Shown in pieces: positions 1 through 8,540 of a stretch of 64,000 nt of DNA; within the stretch, counting starts at the first letter, position 1; each line of letters begins with the position of its first letter. Below the pieces are notes generated by a model. The model was given only the letters and a program-made list of their open reading frames with translations. It ran no database searches and had not been told where the DNA came from. The stretch is from Desulfatiglans anilini DSM 4660 (GTDB taxonomy: Bacteria > Desulfobacterota > DSM-4660 > Desulfatiglandales > Desulfatiglandaceae): assembly GCF_000422285.1 (NCBI RefSeq), contig NZ_AULM01000019.1, positions 1 to 64,000 on the forward strand, in the 5' to 3' direction. Both the position numbers and the translations under genes were made by a program.

Positions 1-1395
1 CAGACCCTGACCCAGAGCAAGAGCATCGAACTGCAAAAGACCGGAACCCTCCAGGACAACGACGGCACCCCGGGCGTGAGCGCCGGTGACACCATCTCCT
101 ACACCTTCTCCGTCAAAAACACCGGCAACGTCACCCTGACCAACGTCACGATCACCGACCCGAAGATCACCGTCTCCGGCGGACCCATCGCCTCCCTGGC
201 TCCGGGCGTAACCGACTCCACGACTTTTACGGGATCCTACACCCTGACCCAGACCGACATCAACGCCGGCACCTTCACCAACATCGCCACGGCTACGGGC
301 ACCCCGCCAAGCGGTGGAAACGTCATCGACACCGATGACGACACCCAGACCCTGACCCAGACCCCGGCCATCGAATTGCAGAAGTTGGGTGATTACATCG
401 ACAACAATCCGATCGGCGTGTACAACCCGGGCGACGAAATTTCTTATGCCTTCAGGGTGAAGAACACCGGGAATGTGACACTGACCAACATCACCATCAG
501 CGATGCCATCCCCGGAGTGACCGTCAACGGCGGCCCGATCAATTCCCTGGCTCCGGGTGAAACCGACACCATGACTTTTACGGGATCCTACACCCTGACC
601 CAGAATGACATCGACGCCGGGGAATTTAAAAACACCGCAACGGCATTTGGCACGCCGCCAAGCGGCCCAAATGTCAGCGACGATGACGATGACACGCAAC
701 CCATGACAACCAGCCCGGCGCTTGATCTCGTCAAGACGGCCGACCCCATGGAATATGGATCTATTGACCAAGTAATCACCTATACCTTTGAAGTCACCAA
801 CATCGGCAACGTCACCATCAAGGGACCCATCACCATCAACGACGACAAGGCCACCGACGAGTCCTGCCCCGCCGGCGACCTGCCTCCGGGCGGCTCCATC
901 ACCTGCTTGGCGACCTACACCATCACCCAGAATGATCTCGATTTCGGGTCCGTCACCAACACAGCGACCGCCTCAGGTCAGTACGACGAGCAAACCATCA
1001 TCTCCAACGAGGACACGGTGACCATCGTCGCCGCGATAGGAGTGTGCTGCCTGCCTGACGGACAGTGCGTCATTCTCACCGAACAGGAGTGCACTCAACA
1101 GGACGGGATTTTTGACGGCACGCTTCGGTCATGCGTAGGTGTAGACTGCTTCATTGCGCAGGGGCTGGGGGCCTGCTGCCTGCCTGACGGGACTTGCGTC
1201 GACAGACTTCACGAGGCCGAGTGCATCGATCGCGGCGGGGATTTCATGGGCGTTGGCGTCGAATGCACACCGGGGCTCTGCCACCGGCCCGCCTTGCCCG
1301 TGCCGACGATTTCGCCCTGGGGGCTCATGCTGTTGTCCATGCTGACGGGAGGACTCGCGGTTCTGGCCCTGCGCCGCAAATCGAGAAAGAGCTGA
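1..1395 (+). CDS. IPTL-CTERM surface protein with DUF11-like repeats (5' partial)
   Basis: The frame is open from base 1, so the N-terminus lies outside the window; 464 codons are visible. The visible part holds three beta-rich repeats of about 110 residues containing the pattern YTFxVKNTGNVTLTNVTI...DPITITQxDIDAGxxTNTATA, typical of DUF11/DUF7507 surface repeats. Two Cys-rich modules of the type GxCCLPDGxCV...EC...GV.C follow. The C-terminus reads VPTISPWGLMLLSML...ALRRKSRKS: a PxxSPWG motif, one hydrophobic helix and a basic end. This is the IPTL-CTERM sorting signal, which is known to pair with exosortase H; that enzyme is not in the window. The protein is probably exported, processed and held at the cell surface. 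Its ligand is unknown. A strong terminator follows the stop. Confidence 0.85.
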   Translation, partial: QTLTQSKSIELQKTGTLQDNDGTPGVSAGDTISYTFSVKNTGNVTLTNVTITDPKITVSGGPIASLAPGVTDSTTFTGSYTLTQTDINAGTFTNIATATGTPPSGGNVIDTDDDTQTLTQTPAIELQKLGDYIDNNPIGVYNPGDEISYAFRVKNTGNVTLTNITISDAIPGVTVNGGPINSLAPGETDTMTFTGSYTLTQNDIDAGEFKNTATAFGTPPSGPNVSDDDDDTQPMTTSPALDLVKTADPMEYGSIDQVITYTFEVTNIGNVTIKGPITINDDKATDESCPAGDLPPGGSITCLATYTITQNDLDFGSVTNTATASGQYDEQTIISNEDTVTIVAAIGVCCLPDGQCVILTEQECTQQDGIFDGTLRSCVGVDCFIAQGLGACCLPDGTCVDRLHEAECIDRGGDFMGVGVECTPGLCHRPALPVPTISPWGLMLLSMLTGGLAVLALRRKSRKS

Positions 1396-1419
1396 AGCAT
1401 TTCCTGCTGAATGTCGTTC

Positions 1420-1459
1420 AAGAGCCGATGAGGCCTTCGGGTCTCATCGGCTCTTTCCC
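1420..1459 (+). terminator. Intrinsic terminator after the IPTL-CTERM gene
   Basis: AAGAGCCGATGAG pairs perfectly with CTCATCGGCTCTT across a short loop containing TTCG; three further pairs extend the stem. It begins 24 bases after the stop codon and ends in TTTCCCC, so the U-tract is short. Confidence 0.75.
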
Positions 1460-1861
1460 CGCCCGCCCCGGCGGCTGCATGAATGATGCACCGGGACCAA
1501 ACCCTCTGTGTGCGGCGTCCTGCCTGACGCAAATGTCCTTTCATACAAAAAAGACAACGACTGCTGCTGCTCTTCGAGCAGCAGTTCCATCCACATTTAA
1601 ACCGTTTGAACCCTGAAAAAAGAGTCGTTCCCATTCAAGGCTTTTCTAAAGAAATCAAGTGTGAATGTTTTACGACAAACAATGCATGCTCGATTCATTC
1701 TATATTTTCCTTGACTTAAAATGAGGCGCCCCCGGCCGCATTTATCGCGGCTGCGGCCAGCAGAGGGGCCGAGCGGGAGGAAAACGCCGCCGAACCATCC
1801 GTTCGGAAAGGGTTTTCACACTGGCGGATTTACACGAAAAGGCAGGAAATATCCCCAAACA
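1460..1861. other. Intergenic region
   Basis: No supported gene. A small hairpin (CTGCTGCTC/GAGCAGCAG, 1564-1584) without a T-run is the only clear structure. The reverse-strand regulator gene ends at 1862. Confidence 0.5.
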
Positions 1862-3247
1862 TCAGTCGACGGCAGAAATGTCGAATTTGCGGAGCTTGCG
1901 ATAGAGCGTCGCCTCGCCGATCTGCAGCAGTTTGGCCGCTTTTCGGCGGTTGTACATGGTCTTTTCGAGGGCATTCTCGATCGCCGCCCTTTCATAGTCG
2001 CTGTACGTGTCCCCCATGACCTGCTCACGGTGATTCCCGTCGTTCGCATCCGATCCTGCGCCGGTCAAATCCAGATCTACAGACCGGATCTCCGCATGCC
2101 TGCCGAGGGCAACGGCGCGCCGGATGACATTCTCCAACTCCCGTACATTCCCGCGCCATTCCTCCCGCGCGAGAAGATCGAGGGCATCTTTCGAGATGGA
2201 CTTGACAGGAGAGCGGGCTGTCTTGAAGCGTTCCAGGAAGTAATCAGCCAGCAGCGGGATGTCGTCACGCCGCTCCCGGAGGGGCGGAACATGCATATTC
2301 ACAACATTGAGGCGGTAGAGGAGGTCATCACGGAAACGGCCGAGGGCCGCCTCTTCGCTCAAGTCCCGGTTCGTCGCGGCGATGATCCTGACATCCACTT
2401 GATAACTGCAGCTGCTCCCGATCGGACGGACCTGACGCTCCTGGATCGTGCGCAGGAGCTTCGACTGCAGATTCAAGGCGAGTTCCCCGATTTCGTCCAT
2501 GAAGAGCGACCCCCCTTCGGCGGATCGAATCAGCCCTTCGGAGCTCTTGTGGGCGCCCGTGAAGGCCCCTTTGACGTGGCCGAAGAGTTCGCTTTCGATG
2601 ACGGTCTGCCCGATGGCTGCGCAGTCGACGGGGACGAAGACCTCGCCGGCCCGTTGGCTGTGATGATGAATTGCCTTCGCCACGAGTTCCTTGCCCGTGC
2701 CGGTCTCGCCCTCGATGAGCACGGTGGCGTCGGTCGGCCCTACGCGGGCGATGAGGTCTTTCAACCTCAGCATGGGAACGGACCGGCCCACCAGGGGAGC
2801 GAAATCGAAGCGGGGAGAGGCCTCAGATTCCAGGCTGCGGCGCTCCTCTTCGGTGGCTGCACACTCGGCGATGTTCGCTATACGCTCGAGCAGCTGGTTC
2901 GGAGTGAAGGGCTTCTGCACAAAATCGACAGCGCCGGCCTGCACCGCCTCCACGGCCTCCTTGACGCCGCCTATCCCCGTTAAAATGATGACAGCAGTCT
3001 CCGGATGCAGCATCCGGATCTTCTTGAGAAGCGTGATCCCGTCCGTGTCCGGCAGGCCCAGGTCGACGAGCGCCGCATCGAACTTGTGGGAAGCCAGCAT
3101 CCTCAAGGCCTTCCGCCCCGTTTCGCAGGTCATTACGTCGTAAGGTTGGGAGCTGAAGATCTCCTTCAGAAGCATCAGCACAACCCGGTCGTCATCGACG
3201 ACCAGCAGGGAAAATCTGGAGGGTTTCTCGCTGGTTGAACTGTTCAT
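1862..3247 (-). CDS. Sigma-54-dependent response regulator (NtrC family)
   Basis: A two-component activator of sigma-54 promoters, about 461 aa. The N-terminal receiver has the acidic pair VVDDD, the phospho-acceptor Asp in DLGLPDTDG and the conserved Lys in VQKPF. The central AAA+ domain has Walker A GETGTGKE, the sigma-54 contact loop GAFTGA and Walker B GSLFMDEIG. The C-terminus is a Fis-type helix-turn-helix (NRRKAAKLLQIGEATLYRKL). The ATG at 3247 is preferred because AGGTG precedes it closely; an in-frame TTG at 3262 would add five residues. No histidine kinase is adjacent, so the partner is unknown. It sits between two clusters of IPTL-CTERM genes and might control them, but no convincing sigma-54 promoter was found there. 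Confidence 0.9.
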   Translation of the reverse strand: MNSSTSEKPSRFSLLVVDDDRVVLMLLKEIFSSQPYDVMTCETGRKALRMLASHKFDAALVDLGLPDTDGITLLKKIRMLHPETAVIILTGIGGVKEAVEAVQAGAVDFVQKPFTPNQLLERIANIAECAATEEERRSLESEASPRFDFAPLVGRSVPMLRLKDLIARVGPTDATVLIEGETGTGKELVAKAIHHHSQRAGEVFVPVDCAAIGQTVIESELFGHVKGAFTGAHKSSEGLIRSAEGGSLFMDEIGELALNLQSKLLRTIQERQVRPIGSSCSYQVDVRIIAATNRDLSEEAALGRFRDDLLYRLNVVNMHVPPLRERRDDIPLLADYFLERFKTARSPVKSISKDALDLLAREEWRGNVRELENVIRRAVALGRHAEIRSVDLDLTGAGSDANDGNHREQVMGDTYSDYERAAIENALEKTMYNRRKAAKLLQIGEATLYRKLRKFDISAVD

Positions 3248-4198
3248 ATCACCTGTCCCCAAACAGAGATTCGCTCCAAAGACCCTGAGGACCCACCCGG
3301 AGTCCGAGAACGAACGGGCAGGCGCAGGACACTGCCGGACCCTTCCCCTGAGGCAGGAGGGACGCCGAGCCTCGGAACGAGCAGCATTCTGAATTGAGTC
3401 GGATATCGGTACGTGGATGCACAGCGGCTCTTGACGGCATCAGCATCGGGGTCACCCCCTGCCGGGGGGGTAACCTGCCAAAAGCGCTGTTCAATATTTG
3501 AACCACTTATAATACAAAACGTTGATTTTGTCAAGAGAGTTGGGAAAGATTCGCTCGAAACAAGCCGCATCCGGCATCTGGGCAATGCCATCTTTCCGCA
3601 CATGTTCCTGGGTGCGCCTGCTCCCTGCGGGAAAAATCTCCAGCCCAACGAATCTCCGGTCCGGAATTGGCCGCAACCCCGTTCGGTCATTTTGAAAACG
3701 GTTGACAAGAAGCCGTTCAAAAGATAGGGTTTCCACTACTCATAATAATTTTCCAGAGATTGAGGCCGCTCCAACCGACGCGGCTCGGATCGATGTTGTG
3801 TGCTGTGGCTGCTGCACCCGCTCCGATGGACGATGGATAAGGAATCACTCCGAACCCTCGTGATCCTAGATCAGACTCCATCGCTCGATCCGCCCTCTCC
3901 CTTGCCGACACCAAAGCGGGGCCGGCCGTTTTCCTAGAGTCGCTTTTCAGCTTGAACCAAAACACCGTGCAAATTGAGGCAGTTCCGAGTGTAAAACGCT
4001 GTTCTCAGCGCTCGAACCGACGCAGGGGGTGATCCCGGAGCGGCACCGAACCCCACGGACCAGGCGGCCGGCTCCGCCTCCCGGAAGGCAGGCGGGTGTT
4101 TTTAACCCGGGAAGGCAGGATCTGCCTGCGGGCGGGACAGATAAGGCAGTCTGGCGGGTGGCAAAACGGTTTGAACCTTTTAGGACATGGAGGTGCAT
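3248..4198. other. Long intergenic region between divergent genes
   Basis: About 950 bases between the divergent regulator and surface-protein genes. No supported ORF. A TGGCAAAACGG-TTTGA stretch near 4160 resembles a sigma-54 site but lacks the GC of the -12 element, so it is not called. It presumably contains both promoters. Confidence 0.4.
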
Positions 4199-4738
4199 GT
4201 GAGAAAGCTGATTCTTTCGTTCCTGTGCGGGGCGGTTCTGCTGTTCAGCGGGTCCGCTTTCGCCGCCGTTCCGGTTCAAGACATCTATTTGACCGGTTCC
4301 AGAACCACCCCGGAAGCGTCTGGGGTGAATGCGACCGGAGGCTACATCGAAGAAAACGGAGGGTTCAAGATCGCCTGGGAGATCTGGTTCGACGGGTCCT
4401 ACTGGAACTATCAGTACACCCTGACCGACAAGGACGGGTCGACCATCCACCCGGACGTGAGCCACTGGATCGTGGAGATCAGCCCCGAGATCCCCCTCGA
4501 TGAAATCACCGATTTCATCTTCAACGCCAACGCCACCATACAAACCCCGGGAAAGGGTGTTTGGGGCGCCGATCCAAACTTCCCGAACACCACCCAAGCG
4601 GGCGAGAACTCAGGCAATCCGAACCTGGGGACCGACCTGATCGGCGTCAAGCTCGACACCGGTTCCCAGGCAGTCGGCGGGGTCTACTTCTTCCAGAGCG
4701 TCGAACCTCCGGTCTGGGGCGACTTCTACATAAAGTGA
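4199..4738 (+). CDS. IPTL-CTERM Ig-like surface protein, N-terminal part up to an in-frame TGA
   Basis: A secreted protein of 179 residues up to TGA at 4736-4738. The GTG at 4199 is chosen because GGAGGT precedes it by four bases; an ATG at 4187 has a weaker site. The signal peptide is KLILSFLCGAVLLFSGSAFA. The body (PVQDIYLTGSRTTPEA...VWGDFYIK) is a beta-rich domain. The same reading frame stays open after the TGA (GGNPVSTAWNTGIGTDPDTN...) and runs without break into the next entry, to 6484. The two parts are therefore one gene split by a single stop codon: a nonsense mutation, a sequencing error or recoding. As a free product this part would lack a surface anchor. Confidence 0.75.
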   Translation: MRKLILSFLCGAVLLFSGSAFAAVPVQDIYLTGSRTTPEASGVNATGGYIEENGGFKIAWEIWFDGSYWNYQYTLTDKDGSTIHPDVSHWIVEISPEIPLDEITDFIFNANATIQTPGKGVWGADPNFPNTTQAGENSGNPNLGTDLIGVKLDTGSQAVGGVYFFQSVEPPVWGDFYIK

Positions 4739-6484
4739 GGGGGGAACCCTGTTTCCACGGCGTGGAACACCGGCATCGGCACAGACCCCGACACGAACAC
4801 CGAGAATTTCATCGATTGGATCCCCACCCCCGACAGCGCCCTGATCATCGACCTCGAGCCGCCTACAGCCGTCAACACGGTGGGAGAAACGCACGAGGTC
4901 ATAGCCACCCTCACCGACAAGGACGGGATGGCTCAAAACGGGACCGTGATCTTCTTCACCGTCATTTCAGGGCCGAACGAGGGCCTGAACGGGACGAACT
5001 CGACCAATTCTACCGGGCAGGCGGTCTTTTCCTACACCGGTTCGACGAACGGAACGGACACGATCCAGGCCTGCTATGAAAACTCCGCCGAGCAGAGGAT
5101 CTGCTCCCAAACCGTGACCAAGGTATGGAATCCGTTGATTATCGACCCGCAGCCACCCCACATCGACCTTACCCCTCCCTATGATTTGAATCTTGTCGGC
5201 CAGGAGCACAACGCCACCGCAGCCATCACGAACGTCAGCGAGGACCTGCCCGTCACGATCACCGTCATCAGCGGCCCCAACCAGGGCATCTCGACAAACG
5301 CGACGATGAACACGAACGGAACCCTCTCGCTCGTTTACAACGGGACGGCGGGCATCGGCGTCGATCGCATTCAGGCGTGCCTGGTTTTTGAGGGGCAGGA
5401 GATCTGCTCCGACATCGTAGAAAAGGAATGGACCATCGAGGTCATCGAACTGGATCCGCTCCTGGATACCAACCCCGTTGAAACCGACCACACGGTCACA
5501 GCAACCATCAAAAATCTCAAGAATGGCGATCCCATTCCGGATGTTCTGGTCTCTTTCGAGGTCAAGGCCGGCCCGAACGCAGGCCAAACCGGGCAAAACG
5601 CGACGAACGGGACGGGCCAGGCGAGTTTTACCTACACAAGTAATGGCGACACGGGGACGGATGCCATCCGGGCCTGCTTCACCAACGCCGCCCAGCAGCA
5701 GGTCTGCACCGATTACGGCGACACCTTCGACAAAGACGCCATCAAGCATTGGGAGGACGATGGCCCGGTCTGCCCGGCTATCAAACCGAACCCCGCGTTC
5801 CTGCCTGACGGCCGCATCGGAGAACCCTACAGCCAGACCATCACCGGGTTCGGGGGCTCCGCGCCCTATACGTTCGAAGTCACGGCGGGCGAACTGCCCG
5901 AGGAACTGAGCCTCGATCCCGATACAGGCCTTCTTTCCGGCACCCCCATCGAATCAGGGGTCTTCACCTTCACCATCACAGCCACCGACGACAATGATTG
6001 CACGGGCGAAAGAGAATACACCCTGACCATCTGCCCGGGCATCGTTCTCTCCCCTGACACGAAGACGCTGCCCAACGGCCACGTCGGTGTCTTCTACTCG
6101 CAATGGATCACCGCCAGCGCCGGCAGCGGCGCTTCGCAAGGGCTCGGCTCCAACGGCGGGCAAGGCCCCTATCTTTACGCTCTGACCGCCGGGAGCCTGC
6201 CGGACGGCCTCTCTCCCGAGCAGGGACCGGGCGGGCTGCGGATTTCGGGATGGCCTACGACAACCGGGACATGGCATTTTACCATCACGGCCACCGACAG
6301 CGCCTTCCCGAGCTGTTCCGCATCGCAGGACTATGCCATCTCCATCGGAGAGGCCCCCGCGCAAGTCCCCGTGCCCGCCCTTTCGGACTGGGGGGTCCTC
6401 ATGGCTGTCCTCCTGCTGCCCCTGGCGGGATACCTGGCCTTGAAACGCCGCTCAAACCGGCAAAACAAAACGTCTTCACTGTAG
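4739..6484 (+). CDS. IPTL-CTERM Ig-like surface protein, C-terminal part after the in-frame TGA
   Basis: Continues the frame of the preceding fragment. In order it has three bacterial Ig-like (Big-type) repeats with the pattern NxTNxTGQAxFxYTGxxGTDxIxAC, rich in Asn-Gly-Thr. Two putative-Ig (He_PIG-type) domains follow, with PNPAFLPDGRIGEPYSQTI and GLLSGTPxxSGxFTFTITATD. The C-terminal tail is PVPALSDWGVLMAVLLLPLAG...LKRRSNRQ, an IPTL-CTERM-like sorting signal. If translated separately, the first in-frame start is GTG at 4880, without a good ribosome site and without a signal peptide. That supports the view that it belongs to the upstream fragment. Likely an exported adhesive or structural surface protein. 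Confidence 0.75.
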   Translation, partial: GGNPVSTAWNTGIGTDPDTNTENFIDWIPTPDSALIIDLEPPTAVNTVGETHEVIATLTDKDGMAQNGTVIFFTVISGPNEGLNGTNSTNSTGQAVFSYTGSTNGTDTIQACYENSAEQRICSQTVTKVWNPLIIDPQPPHIDLTPPYDLNLVGQEHNATAAITNVSEDLPVTITVISGPNQGISTNATMNTNGTLSLVYNGTAGIGVDRIQACLVFEGQEICSDIVEKEWTIEVIELDPLLDTNPVETDHTVTATIKNLKNGDPIPDVLVSFEVKAGPNAGQTGQNATNGTGQASFTYTSNGDTGTDAIRACFTNAAQQQVCTDYGDTFDKDAIKHWEDDGPVCPAIKPNPAFLPDGRIGEPYSQTITGFGGSAPYTFEVTAGELPEELSLDPDTGLLSGTPIESGVFTFTITATDDNDCTGEREYTLTICPGIVLSPDTKTLPNGHVGVFYSQWITASAGSGASQGLGSNGGQGPYLYALTAGSLPDGLSPEQGPGGLRISGWPTTTGTWHFTITATDSAFPSCSASQDYAISIGEAPAQVPVPALSDWGVLMAVLLLPLAGYLALKRRSNRQNKTSSL

Positions 6485-6913
6485 GGATTCGAAGCACAAT
6501 CCCCTTTGAACGATCCACCGAGAAGTCCGGGTTCGAACCCCCGCCCGGGCTTCCTCGCTCTATGAACGACGCCACATCCTGGAATGGCCTTGTTCGTCGA
6601 TCCCGGCGTCAAGCTGCGCATCTGCCTGCGAGGTGGCCTGCAGGTCGCCGCACGGGCAATCGCTTGATCTTCCTTCGATCTGAAAAAGCCGTGACCCGCC
6701 GCCGTGTGGTGGAACGGACCATCCGAAGCGTGCCGGGTTGCACCGGGAAATCATTTCCATATCATCTTGCCGTCCTTCGATTTGAAACGAATGATAATGT
6801 AACAGCCGGTCAAGCCCTTGCGGAGAGCTACTTCACATAATTTATCTTGACAAATATCTTTTGAGGTGTTAGCAGCAAACAAATTTCAGCTTAGCCTTGG
6901 AGGAGCTGTGCAA
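6485..6913. other. Intergenic region with a GC-rich hairpin
   Basis: A 10-bp stem (GAAGTCCGGG/CCCGGGCTTC, 6522-6553, one G-T pair) follows the surface-protein gene but has no T-run. TTGACA at 6847-6852 may be a -35 element for the next gene; its -10 is poor. Otherwise nothing recognisable. Confidence 0.4.
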
Positions 6914-7732
6914 ATGAAAGATGTGGTGTCTTGTTTTGTCGTTGCAGTGTTCTGTTTTTTGCTCCTCGACAGTATGGCCTGGGGGGCCTATCTTCAGGAA
7001 GTCAATAAGAATTTAGTTCAAATTCCTGATGAAACGAATGAAGAGATTAAAAAACAAGGTACTTGTGAAGCTGACGGATTTGCTCAGGCCAGATCAGAAG
7101 TTGAAGATGATTTTGCTGAGGTTAATGCCATAAGTTGGGCGACGGTCAGTGGTGATGAAACATGCACTGCCATTTCTTATTCTTCTTCCGTTGCGATAGC
7201 TGAACTCGAACTGATCGTACAACCGGATCAAAATGATGAAATCGGTGATTGCATACTAATATCTTATGCAAGTGCTTATAACTTAACAGCAGACACAAAC
7301 GGAACCGGATATGATGCCAAAGCCTTCGTTGGCGGTGGCGATGATTTTCGCACGCCTGTTCAGATCGTTCTGGATGAGGGCAACCGCTCCTGCGCAGTGC
7401 TTCAATATGGGCCCAAGACCGTTAAATACGGCCACGATGAAAACTTTTATTCAGGCAGCTTCATTGCAAGAATCGGGGACAAGATTGTTCTGAAAATTGC
7501 GACTCGATCCCTTGCCGAGGGGTCCGGTGTGGGCAGCGCCTTCTCAATGGCACTCGGAGCTTCGATTTCGATCAAAACCGAAGATTTAGGGCCGTGCGAC
7601 GCGCCCAGTCCTTGCGAACCGGCCGTTCCCAAGCCGGTTCCGGCTATGGGCTGGTATGGGTCCGGGATTCTCGTGATTCTGCTGAGCGCTGCTGCCGTAC
7701 TTTTCATGAGACGCAGAAGACTTCATCGGTAA
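6914..7732 (+). CDS. Small exported protein with IPTL-like C-terminal sorting tail
   Basis: 272 residues from the ATG at 6914, preceded by GGAGGAG at a good distance. The signal peptide is MKDVVSCFVVAVFCFLLLDSMAWG. The central region (YLQEVNKNLVQIPDET...) is beta-rich, with a few Cys and no family I recognise. The end, KPVPAMGWYGSGILVILLSAAAVLFMRRRRLHR, is a Pro/Trp/Gly motif, one membrane helix and an Arg cluster, like the other IPTL-type tails here but without the exact motif. It is A+T-richer than its neighbours. Probably a third substrate of the same sorting system. It converges with the archaemetzincin gene only 17 bases downstream. Confidence 0.75.
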   Translation: MKDVVSCFVVAVFCFLLLDSMAWGAYLQEVNKNLVQIPDETNEEIKKQGTCEADGFAQARSEVEDDFAEVNAISWATVSGDETCTAISYSSSVAIAELELIVQPDQNDEIGDCILISYASAYNLTADTNGTGYDAKAFVGGGDDFRTPVQIVLDEGNRSCAVLQYGPKTVKYGHDENFYSGSFIARIGDKIVLKIATRSLAEGSGVGSAFSMALGASISIKTEDLGPCDAPSPCEPAVPKPVPAMGWYGSGILVILLSAAAVLFMRRRRLHR

Positions 7733-7749
7733 CGGAGCGCGTTCAGGCC

Positions 7750-8274
7750 CTATTTTAGGAGGGCTTTGCAGGTCGGGCAGAAGGAGAGCGGCAGACGGTC
7801 GAGGGCTTCGAGGTCCATCGAAAAGTGCATCAGGCACTGGTCGTCAAAGCAGTGAACGAGGTCGAAGAGGTGCGCGGCCTCGTGGAGGGCGACCTTGAGG
7901 AGGCGGTCGAGGATCTGCGGACCGGGCGGCCTTTCCGGATGGAGGTCCTGGCCCAGCCGGTAGAGCGAAACGAGGGCGCAGGGGCCGCCTTCGCGCGCCT
8001 CCCCGAAGACGTGGGTGAAGACCGGGACGAAGAGATCCACGTTGAGGACGGCCACGATCTTGGTGCAGCCCGGCACAGGCATGGCCTCGAGGGTCCTGAG
8101 GATCGTGGCCGCGTTGTACTGCATGCGGTTGCGGTCGAAGGCGTAGTCCGGTTCGGCCAGGGGCGCGAGGACGGCCGCCTCGAGGCCGAGGACGCTCCTC
8201 ACATGCGCAGCGACGGCGCTGCACGCCGTCTCCGGCACCTTCCCGATCGGCAACACTCCAATCGATCCGTTCAC
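7750..8274 (-). CDS. amzA: Archaemetzincin (M54 zinc metallopeptidase)
   Basis: 174 residues, the usual size for bacterial archaemetzincins. The zinc site reads HEAAHLFDLVHC: His-Glu-x-x-His, then a third His, then Cys. It is followed by the family Cys pattern (DDQCLMHFS...LPLSFCPTCKALL) that binds a second zinc, and by the Met-turn region CLMHFS. The usual Gly after HExxHxx is replaced by Asp. It is expected to be a cytoplasmic aminopeptidase-like enzyme; the physiological substrate of the family is unknown. It stands alone on the minus strand, converging with the surface-protein gene. Confidence 0.88.
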   Translation of the reverse strand: MNGSIGVLPIGKVPETACSAVAAHVRSVLGLEAAVLAPLAEPDYAFDRNRMQYNAATILRTLEAMPVPGCTKIVAVLNVDLFVPVFTHVFGEAREGGPCALVSLYRLGQDLHPERPPGPQILDRLLKVALHEAAHLFDLVHCFDDQCLMHFSMDLEALDRLPLSFCPTCKALLK

Positions 8275-8406
8275 GGCCTTCGTTTCAGTCCCTGGAGTTC
8301 GATCATCTCGCCCGCAGTTCCCGCCGCTGTAAGATTGTCGAGATCATCACGATGAAAAGAAACCACAGAGATGCTCGAAAGGAACCTGGCGGGGCGGGCT
8401 CTCCCG

Positions 8407-8455
8407 TCATTCGGAGCGCTTCAGGCCGCGGCGCTTGATCATCCTGTGCGCACTT
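8407..8455 (-). repeat. Partial duplicate of the 3' end of the adjacent regulator gene
   Basis: About 47 bases closely resemble 8541-8589, the last codons of the downstream-operon regulator. The copy, offset by 134 bases, would encode MIKRRGLKRSE followed by TGA, against MIKRYGLKRPE-stop in the gene. No start or upstream homology is seen, so it is a remnant. Confidence 0.6.
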
Positions 8456-8540
8456 CCCACGGCGGCACCCCGTTTTCATCGACATTTTCAAGAGAAAGCC
8501 GAAACACGATCCAACGGCAACAGGGGGGCTCGACCCTCTG

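Noticed and set aside
1721-2983. 420-codon plus-strand ORF opposite the first NtrC-type gene
   Set aside because: It is the mirror frame of a clear response regulator; no ribosome site or domain.
4150-4180. Sigma-54-like site before the Ig-like surface protein
   Set aside because: The -12 element reads TTTGA, so the invariant GC is missing.
6529-6553. GGGTTCGAACCC resembling a tRNA T-loop
   Set aside because: The T-stem does not pair, and no acceptor, D or anticodon arms can be built around it.
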